From an uncultured Prochlorococcus sp. (GTDB lineage: Bacteria; Cyanobacteriota; Cyanobacteriia; PCC-6307; Cyanobiaceae): a stretch of 21,371 bases of DNA. Below, piece by piece: positions 14,565 to 21,371 of this stretch. Position numbers and translations under genes: made by a program. Location: NCBI GenBank assembly GCA_902572675.1, contig CACGGY010000011.1, forward strand, positions 1 to 21,371, given 5' to 3'. A model generated the notes under the pieces. The model was not told the origin of the DNA. It did not search any database and saw only the letters and a list, made by a program, of their open reading frames with translations. Within the stretch, counting starts at the first letter, position 1, and each line of letters starts with the position of its first letter.

Positions 14565-15159
14565 CTAATCTTTCGGCAACAATCATTTCTTTATAAGTAT
14601 CTAATTCTTCAACTTCTTTTAGAGAAACCTTTCCTCTATCATCCCATTTTCTTAATCGAACTGCATCTTTGAAGTATTTATTATTTTCTAGTTCATTAAT
14701 CTCTTCTTTATTTAAAGCACCACCTTGTACCTTAAAACTATTTTTAGATGCTTTAGATAAACTTTCATAATAAGAATTATCGATTGAGCATAAATATCTT
14801 TTTGCTACAACGTGTAAGCGAATACTTTCTGTAATTTCTTCAGAGAAAAAATCTTTTAAAAAATTTGAAGCAATATTTTCATGGTTAAGATCTTTTTTTA
14901 AGAAATCATTTTTTGAGTCATTTTCATCGATTAGAAGATGACCTATATCGTGTAACAAAGAAGCAATTACTATATGCCTTCTGCCATCTTCAGTGCGAGC
15001 GAGTGAAGCTGTTTGGAGACTATGTTGTAATTGAGTGACTGATTCATCATAATTAGTTTTTCCTTCCTCCTTAATAAAGTCAAATAATAAATCTACAAAT
15101 TCATTGTTATCAGAATTTTGTAATTTGTTTTTGAAGTTTTTAATAGTTTTGTATTTCAT
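14554..15159 (-). CDS. phnZ: HD-domain oxygenase PhnZ (hydroxyalkylphosphonate to phosphate)
   Basis: A 201-residue HD-fold protein of PhnZ length. The iron ligands can be read: His46 in VTQLQHSL, His70-Asp71 and His74 in LLHDIGH, His93 in LNHENIA, His116 in RLHVVAKRY, and an Asp in KWDDRGK (173/174). Glu39 before VTQL matches the position of the PhnZ active-site glutamate as I recall it. PhnZ uses a mixed-valent di-iron centre and O2 to split the C-P bond of a 1-hydroxyphosphonate made by PhnY, giving phosphate plus glycine (aminoethylphosphonate route) or formate (methylphosphonate route). It overlaps phnY by ATGA, so translation is coupled. Confidence 0.9.
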   Translation of the reverse strand: MKYKTIKNFKNKLQNSDNNEFVDLLFDFIKEEGKTNYDESVTQLQHSLQTASLARTEDGRRHIVIASLLHDIGHLLIDENDSKNDFLKKDLNHENIASNFLKDFFSEEITESIRLHVVAKRYLCSIDNSYYESLSKASKNSFKVQGGALNKEEINELENNKYFKDAVRLRKWDDRGKVSLKEVEELDTYKEMIVAERLAIY

Positions 15160-15893
15160 TTAATTGCTTCTCCTTCAAAGTGACCTATTAAACTTACATA
15201 TCCATCTTTAAGAGAGTTCTTTTTAAAGTCATAATAATCTTTTCTTAAATCGCCTTCAGTTTTAGCATTATAAGTTACATAGAGCGCTCTTCTTGGACGA
15301 CTAGATTTATTTGTTGAACTTCTGTGAGGAACAAAAGAATCAAAAAATACTGCGCCTCCTTTTTTAAGAGGTATCTTCTCCCAAACAAATTTTTCTGCGG
15401 TTAGTGAATCTATACACCCCTTTTCATCAATATTTATTATGCCCTCATTATTTCTACCTCTTGCAAATTCCAAACATCCATTATTTATATCAGAGTCATC
15501 TATAGCTAATAGCATTGTTATGTGTTTTTTCCCAAAAGGATAAGCAGGAGCATCTTGATGAGGTGCATATCCAGCTCCCCCTGGGTATTTATAATTTATT
15601 TTTTCCTTGAATAATATTGGTTCATCATCAAATAGCATAGTTAAATAATCTTTTATTGATGAACTTAAAAGAAATTCCCTAAAAGATGTATGCGAGCTTA
15701 CAAAGTTTTCTGTTCTTGAAAGCACTTTACCATTAACTGTTTTTTCATAATGATGGTTAACCTCTTTAGAGTCGTTAAGTTCACTAATCCATTTTTCAAT
15801 TGCCTCTAAATCACTTTGATTTATTAGGTTCTCATTAACTATAAATCCGTCATTATCGAATTTTAATTTTATATTGTTCAAAACTGATTCCAC
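15156..15893 (-). CDS. phnY: PhyH-family Fe(II)/2-oxoglutarate phosphonate dioxygenase PhnY
   Basis: A 245-residue cupin-fold oxygenase. The iron triad is present: His112 and Asp114 in APHQDAP, and His190 in FVPHRSS; Arg201/Arg202 in RPRRALYVTYN bind 2-oxoglutarate. PhnY hydroxylates carbon 1 of a phosphonate, preparing it for PhnZ. Direct coupling with phnZ (4-base overlap) makes this assignment much stronger than the generic PhyH family. The start is GTG at 15891-15893, preceded by GAG. The substrate is 2-aminoethylphosphonate or methylphosphonate; the related MIT9301 pair is known to support methylphosphonate oxidation to formate. It is divergent from the acetyltransferase gene. Confidence 0.88.
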   Translation of the reverse strand: MESVLNNIKLKFDNDGFIVNENLINQSDLEAIEKWISELNDSKEVNHHYEKTVNGKVLSRTENFVSSHTSFREFLLSSSIKDYLTMLFDDEPILFKEKINYKYPGGAGYAPHQDAPAYPFGKKHITMLLAIDDSDINNGCLEFARGRNNEGIINIDEKGCIDSLTAEKFVWEKIPLKKGGAVFFDSFVPHRSSTNKSSRPRRALYVTYNAKTEGDLRKDYYDFKKNSLKDGYVSLIGHFEGEAIK

Positions 15894-15905
15894 CTCAATA
15901 CAAGT

Positions 15906-15924
15906 CTTAACAAGATATTAAACA
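15906..15924 (-). promoter_or_regulatory. Candidate Pho box in the phnY/acetyltransferase divergent promoter
   Basis: CTTAAC and ATTAAAC carry TTAA at 15907 and 15918, an 11-bp period as in PhoB direct repeats. A second pair of TTAA at 15932 and 15943 is also 11 bp apart. The DNA is AT-rich, so chance is possible; the position just upstream of phnY is what makes it worth noting. Confidence 0.35.
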
Positions 15925-15965
15925 TTTATGATTAAGATAAATTTAAGAAGAAAAGATAATTAAGA

Positions 15966-16391
15966 ATGCCAATTTCAATTAGAAAAATATATTCTAATCA
16001 AACTATTGATATAAGGCATGAAGCTATTTGGCCAGATAAAAAAAGAGAATTTTGTATTCTTGAAGATGATAAAAATGGGACACATTTTGGTTTATATAAA
16101 CAAGAGGAATTAATATCAATAATTTCACTTTTCATGAGAGAAAATAAAGCAAGAATTAGAAAAATGGCCACAAAACCTGCTTATCAAAAAAAAGGATTTG
16201 GGTCTAAATTAATTTGTCATTCAATTTCTTTCTTAGAATTAAAAAACATAAATTATATTTATTTATTTTCTAGAAAAAAAGCCCAAATGTTTTATGAAAA
16301 ATTCGGTTTTTTATCTGAAGGTGATTATTTCAAAAAAGAAAATATCTCTTATATAAAAATGTATAAAACTATTAATGATATAAAAAGTTGA
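15966..16391 (+). CDS. GNAT-family N-acetyltransferase
   Basis: A 141-residue single-domain GNAT protein. The acetyl-CoA loop is ARIRKMATKPAYQKKGFGSK near residues 59-78 (Q/R-x-x-G-x-G), and the C-terminal motif is AQMFYEKFGFLSEGDYF near 106-122, typical of the fold. The substrate cannot be read. Its place between phnY and ptxD invites comparison with PhnO-type aminoalkylphosphonate acetyltransferases, but that is inference from context only. It is transcribed opposite to the rest of the cluster and its 3' end overlaps ptxD by 20 bp, so the two transcripts are antisense to each other there. Confidence 0.85.
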   Translation: MPISIRKIYSNQTIDIRHEAIWPDKKREFCILEDDKNGTHFGLYKQEELISIISLFMRENKARIRKMATKPAYQKKGFGSKLICHSISFLELKNINYIYLFSRKKAQMFYEKFGFLSEGDYFKKENISYIKMYKTINDIKS

Positions 16392-17328
16392 TAATATTTT
16401 GAGCAGCTTCTAATTCAATAAAAAGTCTAACTTCATCAACTGCCGAGCCAAGATGAGGAGTAAAAAAAGTCTTATCTTTTAAATTTAATAATTCCTGATT
16501 AATTTTTTTTGGTCGATCTTTTATCGATAAATCTTCAAATTCAAAGACATCTGAAGCATATCCTCCTATGTGCCCAGAATTAATTGCTTGTGCAATTGCA
16601 CTCTCATCTACTACAGAACCTCTTGAAGTATTAATAATTAAACAATTTTTTTTTATTTTTAAAATATTTTCAAAGTTAATAAAATGGTAAGTATCGTTTT
16701 TCAAAGGTAAAAGAATAACCAAATAATCAGCCTTCTCAAAAAGATCATTTAATTCCAGATATTTGGTGTTTAGTTGTTTTTCATCTATTGAATCTAATTT
16801 TTGTAAATCATAATAAAAAAGTTTTACATTAAAACCTTTAATCTTCCTAGCTACTTCAACCCCTAATTTACCCATACCCAGAAGACAAACATTTTTCCCT
16901 TCAATCCCATTTGAGAAGAATTTTGGTTCCCAACCTTTAAACTTTTCAGATCTAACATATTCATCACCTATTAGTAGATTTCTTGATAAACCAATAAGAA
17001 GTCCCAACGTTAACTCTGCTGTTGGCGAAGCAAGTAAATCTGGGATCATTGTAAATTTAATATTTCTTTTTATGCACTCTTCCAAATCAATATTGTCAAA
17101 TCCTCTTAGTGCTCCAGAGATGATCTCTAAATTTTTTGAATTATCTAAAAAGTTTTTATCAATTCTATCTGGCATGAATACCATCACACCATGTGCATCT
17201 TTACATAAGAACTTTAATTTTTCATAAGTTAGAGGTTTATCATTTTGGTTACTAATTACTTCAAAATTTTTTTCTAATAACTCAATAACTTCAGTATGAA
17301 CTTTATTGGAAATAACAACCTTCTTCAT
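16372..17328 (-). CDS. ptxD: Phosphite dehydrogenase PtxD
   Basis: A 318-residue D-2-hydroxyacid dehydrogenase-fold protein that follows Pseudomonas stutzeri PtxD motif by motif: MVFMPDRIDKNFL, PDLLASPTAEL, VRSEKFKGWEPKF, RGSVVDE, DVFEFED, DRP and FTPHLGSAV. Catalytic residues are conserved: Arg236, Glu265, His292 and Arg301. The phosphite-binding lysine (Lys76 of P. stutzeri) is Arg75 here, in GALRGFDN. The nucleotide loop is GMGKLG (151-156), with Asp174 at the end of the next strand, which suggests NAD rather than NADP. It oxidises phosphite to phosphate and makes NADH. It starts 10 nt after ptxC. Confidence 0.93.
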   Translation of the reverse strand: MKKVVISNKVHTEVIELLEKNFEVISNQNDKPLTYEKLKFLCKDAHGVMVFMPDRIDKNFLDNSKNLEIISGALRGFDNIDLEECIKRNIKFTMIPDLLASPTAELTLGLLIGLSRNLLIGDEYVRSEKFKGWEPKFFSNGIEGKNVCLLGMGKLGVEVARKIKGFNVKLFYYDLQKLDSIDEKQLNTKYLELNDLFEKADYLVILLPLKNDTYHFINFENILKIKKNCLIINTSRGSVVDESAIAQAINSGHIGGYASDVFEFEDLSIKDRPKKINQELLNLKDKTFFTPHLGSAVDEVRLFIELEAAQNIINFLYH

Positions 17329-17338
17329 TTAATGAGAA

Positions 17339-18136
17339 TTATTCAGATACTGATTTCCTGAGATAGTTACTCATGCTATCTAATACAGTTACTACGACTA
17401 AAACTACTATTAATAAAGCTGATACTTGAGCATAATCCATTATCCTCAAAGCACTTATGATCTCTAAACCTATACCACCAGCCCCTACAGCGCCCACAAC
17501 CATTGAAGCTCTAAAGTTGTATTCCCATCTATAAAAAGTAACATCAGCCATAGCAGGAAAAACTTGAGGAAGAATGCTATGCACAATAACTTGTAGATCA
17601 CTTGCGCCAGAAGCTCTAGCTGCTTCTATAGGTTCCTTGTCACAAAGCTCAATAGCTTCAGCATAAAATTTACCTAACATTCCCACAGAATGAAGACCTA
17701 ATGCCAATGTCCCAGGTAGAGCACCAAAGCCAATCATTGCAACTAGAATAATTCCTAAAATTAATTCAGGAACAGCTCTTGTGACGTTTAAAATTAGTGT
17801 TGCTAAGTTGTAAACAATTGGATTTATAGTTGTATTTCTTGCAGCAAAAAAACATAGAAGTAAAGATAAAAAAACAGAAATCGAAGTTCCTGCGATACTC
17901 ATTGCCAAAGAGTCTATTAAAGGTTTAAACCAAGTTCCAGCTCTTGAGAAATCAGGAGGAAACATTTCCGGCAGTAATTTTAAAACTGCCGGAATGCCTG
18001 TACTTATCCTTTCAAAATCGAAAAGACCTACAACTGCTAAAGAAGAAAATACAAATATCAAAATTATGAGAACCCTGAAAAATTGTTTTTTCCAAGTCCT
18101 CCTTTCAACCTCTAAAATTCTTTTGAATTTATCCAT
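17339..18136 (-). CDS. ptxC: Phosphite/phosphonate ABC transporter permease PtxC (PhnE family)
   Basis: A 265-residue inner-membrane permease of PhnE type with five to six hydrophobic helices, the first at about 20-40. The EAA loop EAARASGASDLQVIVHSILP (near 166-185) contacts the ATPase, and the C-terminal signature VVGAVGAGGIGLEIISALRI near 213-232 is family-typical. It forms the membrane channel for phosphite or phosphonate with PtxB and PtxA. The immediate neighbour ptxD, 10 nt downstream, favours phosphite as the main cargo. Confidence 0.92.
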   Translation of the reverse strand: MDKFKRILEVERRTWKKQFFRVLIILIFVFSSLAVVGLFDFERISTGIPAVLKLLPEMFPPDFSRAGTWFKPLIDSLAMSIAGTSISVFLSLLLCFFAARNTTINPIVYNLATLILNVTRAVPELILGIILVAMIGFGALPGTLALGLHSVGMLGKFYAEAIELCDKEPIEAARASGASDLQVIVHSILPQVFPAMADVTFYRWEYNFRASMVVGAVGAGGIGLEIISALRIMDYAQVSALLIVVLVVVTVLDSMSNYLRKSVSE

Positions 18137-18173
18137 TTAATAATTTTTTTATTTGTATTTTTAAAGTGATTTT

Positions 18174-19070
<897 letters not shown>

Positions 19071-19084
19071 TTAATGAAGTGGTT

Positions 19085-19870
19085 TTAAACCATTACCACT
19101 TCATTTGAGGTAAAATTTGTTTCTTCTGTTATTGGTGAAGATGAATAAATATTTTTTAAAATCTCGTCTGAAAGTTGATCTGATTTACCATTAAAAACTA
19201 TTTTCCCATGACTTAAGCCAATAATTCTATCTCCATATTCTTTAGCAAAATCAACTTGGTGAAGACTAGTTAATGCGGATATATTATCTTTCTTACAAAT
19301 ATCTTTAAGCATCGATAAAACTTGATGGGAAGTTTTTGGGTCAAGACTAGCTATTGGTTCATCTGCCAAAATCAACGAAGGATTTTGAGCTAAAGCTCTA
19401 GCAATTCCAACTCTTTGTTGTTGTCCTCCGCTTAATTCTTTTACTTTTACAAGCGCTTTGTCTAAGAGGTTAACTCTATCTATACAATCGAGAGCAAGTT
19501 CTTGATCAAATTTTGGAAGAGGTAAAATGCTTCTAAGTAGTGAATGAAATCCAAGTCGACCAGTTAAAACATTTTGGAAAACAGTATTTCTCTCAATCAA
19601 CTGATGTTGTTGAAATATCATCCCAGTTTTTTTTCTTAAATTCTGAAGATCTTTTTTATTTCTTATTTTTCCTAAATCAAAAAAATCTAACTCTCCTGAA
19701 GTTAATGGATTCAATTGATTTATTGTTCTTAGTAAAGTTGATTTACCTGCCCCAGAAGATCCAAGAATGACTACAAATTCACCTTTGTAAATATCTAAGT
19801 TTATAGATTTTAAAGCTAGGCTCTCTCCATATTTGACATTAATATTTTTTAAGGAGAGCTTATTGTTCAC
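19085..19870 (-). CDS. ptxA: Phosphite/phosphonate ABC transporter ATPase PtxA (PhnC family)
   Basis: A 261-residue ABC ATPase with every motif intact: Walker A GSSGAGKST (37-45), Q-loop MIFQQHQL (84-91), signature LSGGQQQR (146-153), Walker B LILADEP (166-172) and H-loop His204. FQQHQLIERNTVFQNVLTGR is typical of PhnC. It powers uptake through PtxC with substrate delivered by PtxB. The start is GTG at 19868-19870. It is the first gene of ptxA-ptxB-ptxC-ptxD, with a candidate Pho box about 50-75 bp upstream, so phosphate starvation is the likely inducer. Confidence 0.93.
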   Translation of the reverse strand: MNNKLSLKNINVKYGESLALKSINLDIYKGEFVVILGSSGAGKSTLLRTINQLNPLTSGELDFFDLGKIRNKKDLQNLRKKTGMIFQQHQLIERNTVFQNVLTGRLGFHSLLRSILPLPKFDQELALDCIDRVNLLDKALVKVKELSGGQQQRVGIARALAQNPSLILADEPIASLDPKTSHQVLSMLKDICKKDNISALTSLHQVDFAKEYGDRIIGLSHGKIVFNGKSDQLSDEILKNIYSSSPITEETNFTSNEVVMV

Positions 19871-19919
19871 TAAGATTTAATCATTTAAATCCATTGAATA
19901 CTGATTTGTTTATCTTTTT

Positions 19920-19948
19920 TTTAACTTAAAATTAATAAAAGGTTAAGC
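19920..19948 (-). promoter_or_regulatory. Candidate Pho box upstream of ptxA
   Basis: Read on the minus strand this stretch is CTTAACC, then ATTAATT, then GTTAAAA, with TTAA starting at exactly 11-bp steps (plus-strand positions 19943, 19932 and 19921). Three direct repeats with an 11-bp period match the layout of PhoB sites in cyanobacteria. It lies 50-78 bp before the ptxA GTG. TTAA is common in this AT-rich DNA, so this is a candidate only. Confidence 0.42.
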
Positions 19949-19981
19949 GAATTAAAATGTTTGTTTAAATTGTAAAAGCTA

Positions 19982-20071
19982 TTACTTTTTCTTTTTTTTG
20001 AAATGAGTCAGATATAAATTTGTAAAATTTGCAATGACTAATAAGATAAGTAAGAAAGTATTTAGCTCCAT
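19982..20071 (-). CDS. Possible 29-residue single-span membrane peptide
   Basis: An ATG-to-TAA frame, MELNTFLLILLVIANFTNLY then LTHFKKKKK: one hydrophobic helix followed by a basic tail, the usual layout of tiny thylakoid or membrane subunits with a cytoplasmic Lys-rich end. It lies in the 398-bp gap upstream of ptxA, in the same direction. No ribosome binding site stands out. It is too short to judge by codon use; the hydrophobic pattern is the only support. Confidence 0.3.
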   Translation of the reverse strand: MELNTFLLILLVIANFTNLYLTHFKKKKK

Positions 20072-20268
20072 ATTTTTGTAAGTTTTATTAAATTGATAGC
20101 ATTGACACTTACTCTTTTCAATAGGAATGTTTATTTAAGAATGTTAAAAATATTAGAAAAAAGGTTGGCTTAAATTTGAAAAAACATCTGTTTTAATTCC
20201 ATTTAAAGATAATTAACTAAACCTTAATTAAACAGACTTATTTTAATTAAACAAACAATATCTTTATT
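20072..20268 (+). promoter_or_regulatory. Intergenic leader of the DUF3764-like gene with near-exact direct repeats
   Basis: No gene is visible. TTAATTAAACAGAC (20224-20237) and TTAATTAAACAAAC (20243-20256) match at 13 of 14 positions with a 19-bp offset, and end 12 bp before the ATG at 20269. A related TTAACTAAAC precedes them. A TTGACA element lies at 20102-20107 without a clear -10 partner. The repeats could be an operator, or AT-rich slippage. Confidence 0.3.
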
Positions 20269-20574
20269 ATGTCTTGTTCCATAACCTCAGTTTTTACTTT
20301 TAAAATTGAAAGCACTTTCGATGAATGGGCCGCGATATTTGACAGTGCGGAAGCTGAAAAAAGACATTCTGAATTTCTCATTAAGCCACTTTTTAGAGGA
20401 GTAAGTAAGGAAGATCCTCAAAAAGTTATTGTCATTCATCAAGCTCCAGAAGGAAATGTTCAAAAGTTTGTGGAAGCTAATGGTGACTGGATGGCGACGC
20501 ATAGAGTTGACCTTTCAACAATGGAAGAATCATCTTGGACTTCTTCAACAACAACGGAAAGTTGTTGTGATTAA
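20269..20574 (+). CDS. DUF3764-like protein of marine cyanobacteria
   Basis: A 101-residue soluble protein. FKIESTFDEWAAIFDSAEAE near 11-30 and LFRGVSKEDPQKVIVIHQAP near 41-60 look, from memory, like the DUF3764 family found mainly in Prochlorococcus and Synechococcus; the strand-helix pattern suggests a small ferredoxin-like barrel. The function is unknown. Cysteines sit at both ends (MSCS at the start, ESCCD at the end), separated from the fold by a Ser/Thr-rich tail, and could bind a metal or form disulfides. The lipoprotein gene begins 3 nt after its stop, so they are likely co-expressed. Confidence 0.75.
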   Translation: MSCSITSVFTFKIESTFDEWAAIFDSAEAEKRHSEFLIKPLFRGVSKEDPQKVIVIHQAPEGNVQKFVEANGDWMATHRVDLSTMEESSWTSSTTTESCCD

Positions 20575-20577
20575 CAA

Positions 20578-20826
20578 ATGAAAAGACTACTATTCCCACT
20601 ACTAGCTCTCTCAACTATTTTTCTTGCGAGTTGTACTAGTAACTCAAACAAAATAGGTACTCAAAAGGTTTCTGAAACCCAAACGCAGAGAGAAGTTTGT
20701 CTAGATTGGTATGGCTACAGAATTGATACCAAGAAAGCAATTAATGATTTAAATCTAAAAATTGAAACCGAATCAGAATTAATGGCTTACTGCGATTTCT
20801 TCAAGAATGTAGCTGATACAAAATAG
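20578..20826 (+). CDS. Small lipoprotein, unknown function
   Basis: An 82-residue precursor. The signal sequence MKRLLFPLLALSTIFLASC ends in a lipobox (LASC, Cys19), so it should be lipid-anchored after cleavage. The mature part carries REVCLDWYGYRIDTKKAIND near 38-57 and a second cysteine in MAYCDFF; two cysteines could form a disulfide. The DNA coding for the signal peptide is closely similar to that of the PDZ protein at 11362 (25 of the first 30 bases). It is 3 nt downstream of the DUF3764-like gene. I do not recognise the family. Confidence 0.72.
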   Translation: MKRLLFPLLALSTIFLASCTSNSNKIGTQKVSETQTQREVCLDWYGYRIDTKKAINDLNLKIETESELMAYCDFFKNVADTK

Positions 20827-20842
20827 ATTTTTACAAAAGAAT

Positions 20843-21013
20843 TTATTTTTTGGTGTCTTGCGATCTCATTTCTTTTTGTGCTTCCCTAATTCTTTCTTCA
20901 AAGACTGATCTTCTATATGGAGTAACTTCTCCATTTTTAGTTGCCAAGATTTGGGCTTCATAAAGCCTCTTGGCTCTTGTAATTTTTTCTCTTATTTGAG
21001 AGAGCTCATTCAT
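20843..21013 (-). CDS. Short charged hypothetical protein, 56 residues
   Basis: An ATG-to-TAA frame beginning MNELSQIREKITRAKRLYEA and ending EAQKEMRSQDTKK. It is soluble, almost all helix-forming and highly charged, with a GEVTPYRRSVFEERIRE block in the middle. The composition and absence of stops look coding. A 9-bp inverted repeat (21028-21055) lies 15 bp upstream of the start and may control it. It converges on the lipoprotein gene with 16 bp between the two stop codons. No family is recognised. Confidence 0.55.
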   Translation of the reverse strand: MNELSQIREKITRAKRLYEAQILATKNGEVTPYRRSVFEERIREAQKEMRSQDTKK

Positions 21014-21027
21014 GATCTTATACAGTT

Positions 21028-21055
21028 AATGAGAATCCCGTTCCCTATTCTCATT
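21028..21055. promoter_or_regulatory. Long inverted repeat with TGAGAAT/ATTCTCA half-sites
   Basis: AATGAGAAT (21028-21036) is the exact reverse complement of ATTCTCATT (21047-21055), with a 10-nt spacer CCCGTTCCCT. The half-sites resemble those of Fur-family regulators, but the usual spacer is 1 nt, not 10. It lies 15 bp upstream of the 56-residue gene. It may be a regulator site or an RNA hairpin. Confidence 0.4.
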
Positions 21056-21157
21056 TCATGCGTCCAAATAAATTGGATGAACGTAGAAGTAAGCTAACAT
21101 TAAAAAAAGAAGGTCGGATTTAAGATATATTTAAAAAATCTTTAAAAGTAGTTTTTA

Positions 21158-21182
21158 ATAAAATTTTAAATAAAAATTTTAT
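21158..21182. terminator. AT-only hairpin, possible weak terminator
   Basis: ATAAAATTTT (21158-21167) pairs perfectly with AAAATTTTAT (21173-21182) around a 5-nt loop. It lies 28 bp downstream of the stop of the minus-strand frame at the window edge. With no G-C pairs it would be a weak terminator at best. Confidence 0.25.
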
Positions 21183-21210
21183 CTAGAGGTAAAATATTCT
21201 GGGCCTCAAT

Positions 21211-21366
21211 TTAGTCCAAATGAATTTCATTCTCTGTATCTTTATACAATCTTCTTGATTGTGGTGATTTAAGGGCGTTATTGTAATTTTCAATAAATTC
21301 CGAATCATCCAAAATAGATTTATTTTCTCTTTTAAAACTTTCTTTATAAGAATATTTGATATGCAC
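21211..21366 (-). CDS. Hypothetical protein, possibly continuing past the window edge
   Basis: A minus-strand frame ending at TAA 21211-21213. It can start at GTG 21364-21366 (51 residues), but stays open to the edge of the window, so the true start may be outside. The visible residues are hydrophilic: HIKYSYKESFKRENKSILDD, a middle EFIENYNNALKSP, and the tail RRLYKDTENEIHLD. No membrane segment or known motif is present. Read as partial unless more upstream sequence shows a stop. Confidence 0.45.
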   Translation of the reverse strand: MHIKYSYKESFKRENKSILDDSEFIENYNNALKSPQSRRLYKDTENEIHLD

Positions 21367-21371
21367 TATTT

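Noticed and set aside
21058..21123. 21-residue plus-strand frame starting MRPNKLDERRSKL
   Set aside because: Too short to support without conservation data; its ATG lies just after the inverted repeat, so the position is noted only.

Overview
The window looks like chromosomal DNA from a high-light-adapted Prochlorococcus, closest in gene content to strain MIT9301. The DNA is very AT-rich, genes are tightly packed, and many markers are picocyanobacterial: PipX/PipY, SepF, a long ribosome-hibernation factor, a DgdA-like glycosyltransferase, a DUF3764-like protein and a phosphite/phosphonate cluster. The assignment rests on reading protein motifs from memory; no database search was run.

Region 1 (1-10.4 kb) is conserved core. 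On the plus strand are the end of hpf/lrtA, a DeoC-like protein with altered catalytic residues, recO, and a GT4 glycosyltransferase that is probably galactolipid synthase DgdA. Converging on these from the minus strand is a long colinear run: aroQ, miaE, cobI, a DUF1823-like gene, der, an EcfT/CbiQ-type permease, pipX, pipY, sepF and proC. pipX-pipY is the known PII-network pair that links nitrogen signalling to PLP homeostasis. Several genes in this run start with GTG or TTG.

Region 2 (10.4-13.1 kb) begins with tandem tRNA-Tyr(GUA) and tRNA-Thr(GGU) genes and then becomes accessory-like. It holds an open frame with no start codon, several hairpins, a secreted plastocyanin-like cupredoxin, a secreted PDZ protein, small membrane proteins, an ABM-like barrel protein and tiny hypotheticals. 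Four same-orientation copies of a short imperfect palindrome (core ATTGACAGTCRATCTA) punctuate these genes. Two of the copies are followed directly by terminator-like hairpins. This repeat-delimited set of small genes beside tRNAs is the least explained structure in the window.

Region 3 (13.05-19.9 kb) is a phosphorus-acquisition island. An ABC importer (ptxA, ptxB, ptxC) and phosphite dehydrogenase ptxD should take up phosphite and oxidise it to phosphate. phnY and phnZ, an Fe/2-oxoglutarate oxygenase and an HD-domain oxygenase, should oxidatively release phosphate from a small phosphonate. A GNAT acetyltransferase lies on the opposite strand between the two modules. An ACR3 arsenite exporter and an OsmC protein flank the island, which makes sense where arsenate enters along with scarce phosphate. 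TTAA-type direct repeats with an 11-bp period upstream of ptxA and phnY are candidate Pho boxes.

Region 4 (19.9-21.4 kb) holds small genes: a possible 29-residue membrane peptide, a DUF3764-like protein, a small lipoprotein, a 56-residue charged protein, a TGAGAAT/ATTCTCA inverted repeat, and a minus-strand frame that reaches the window edge.
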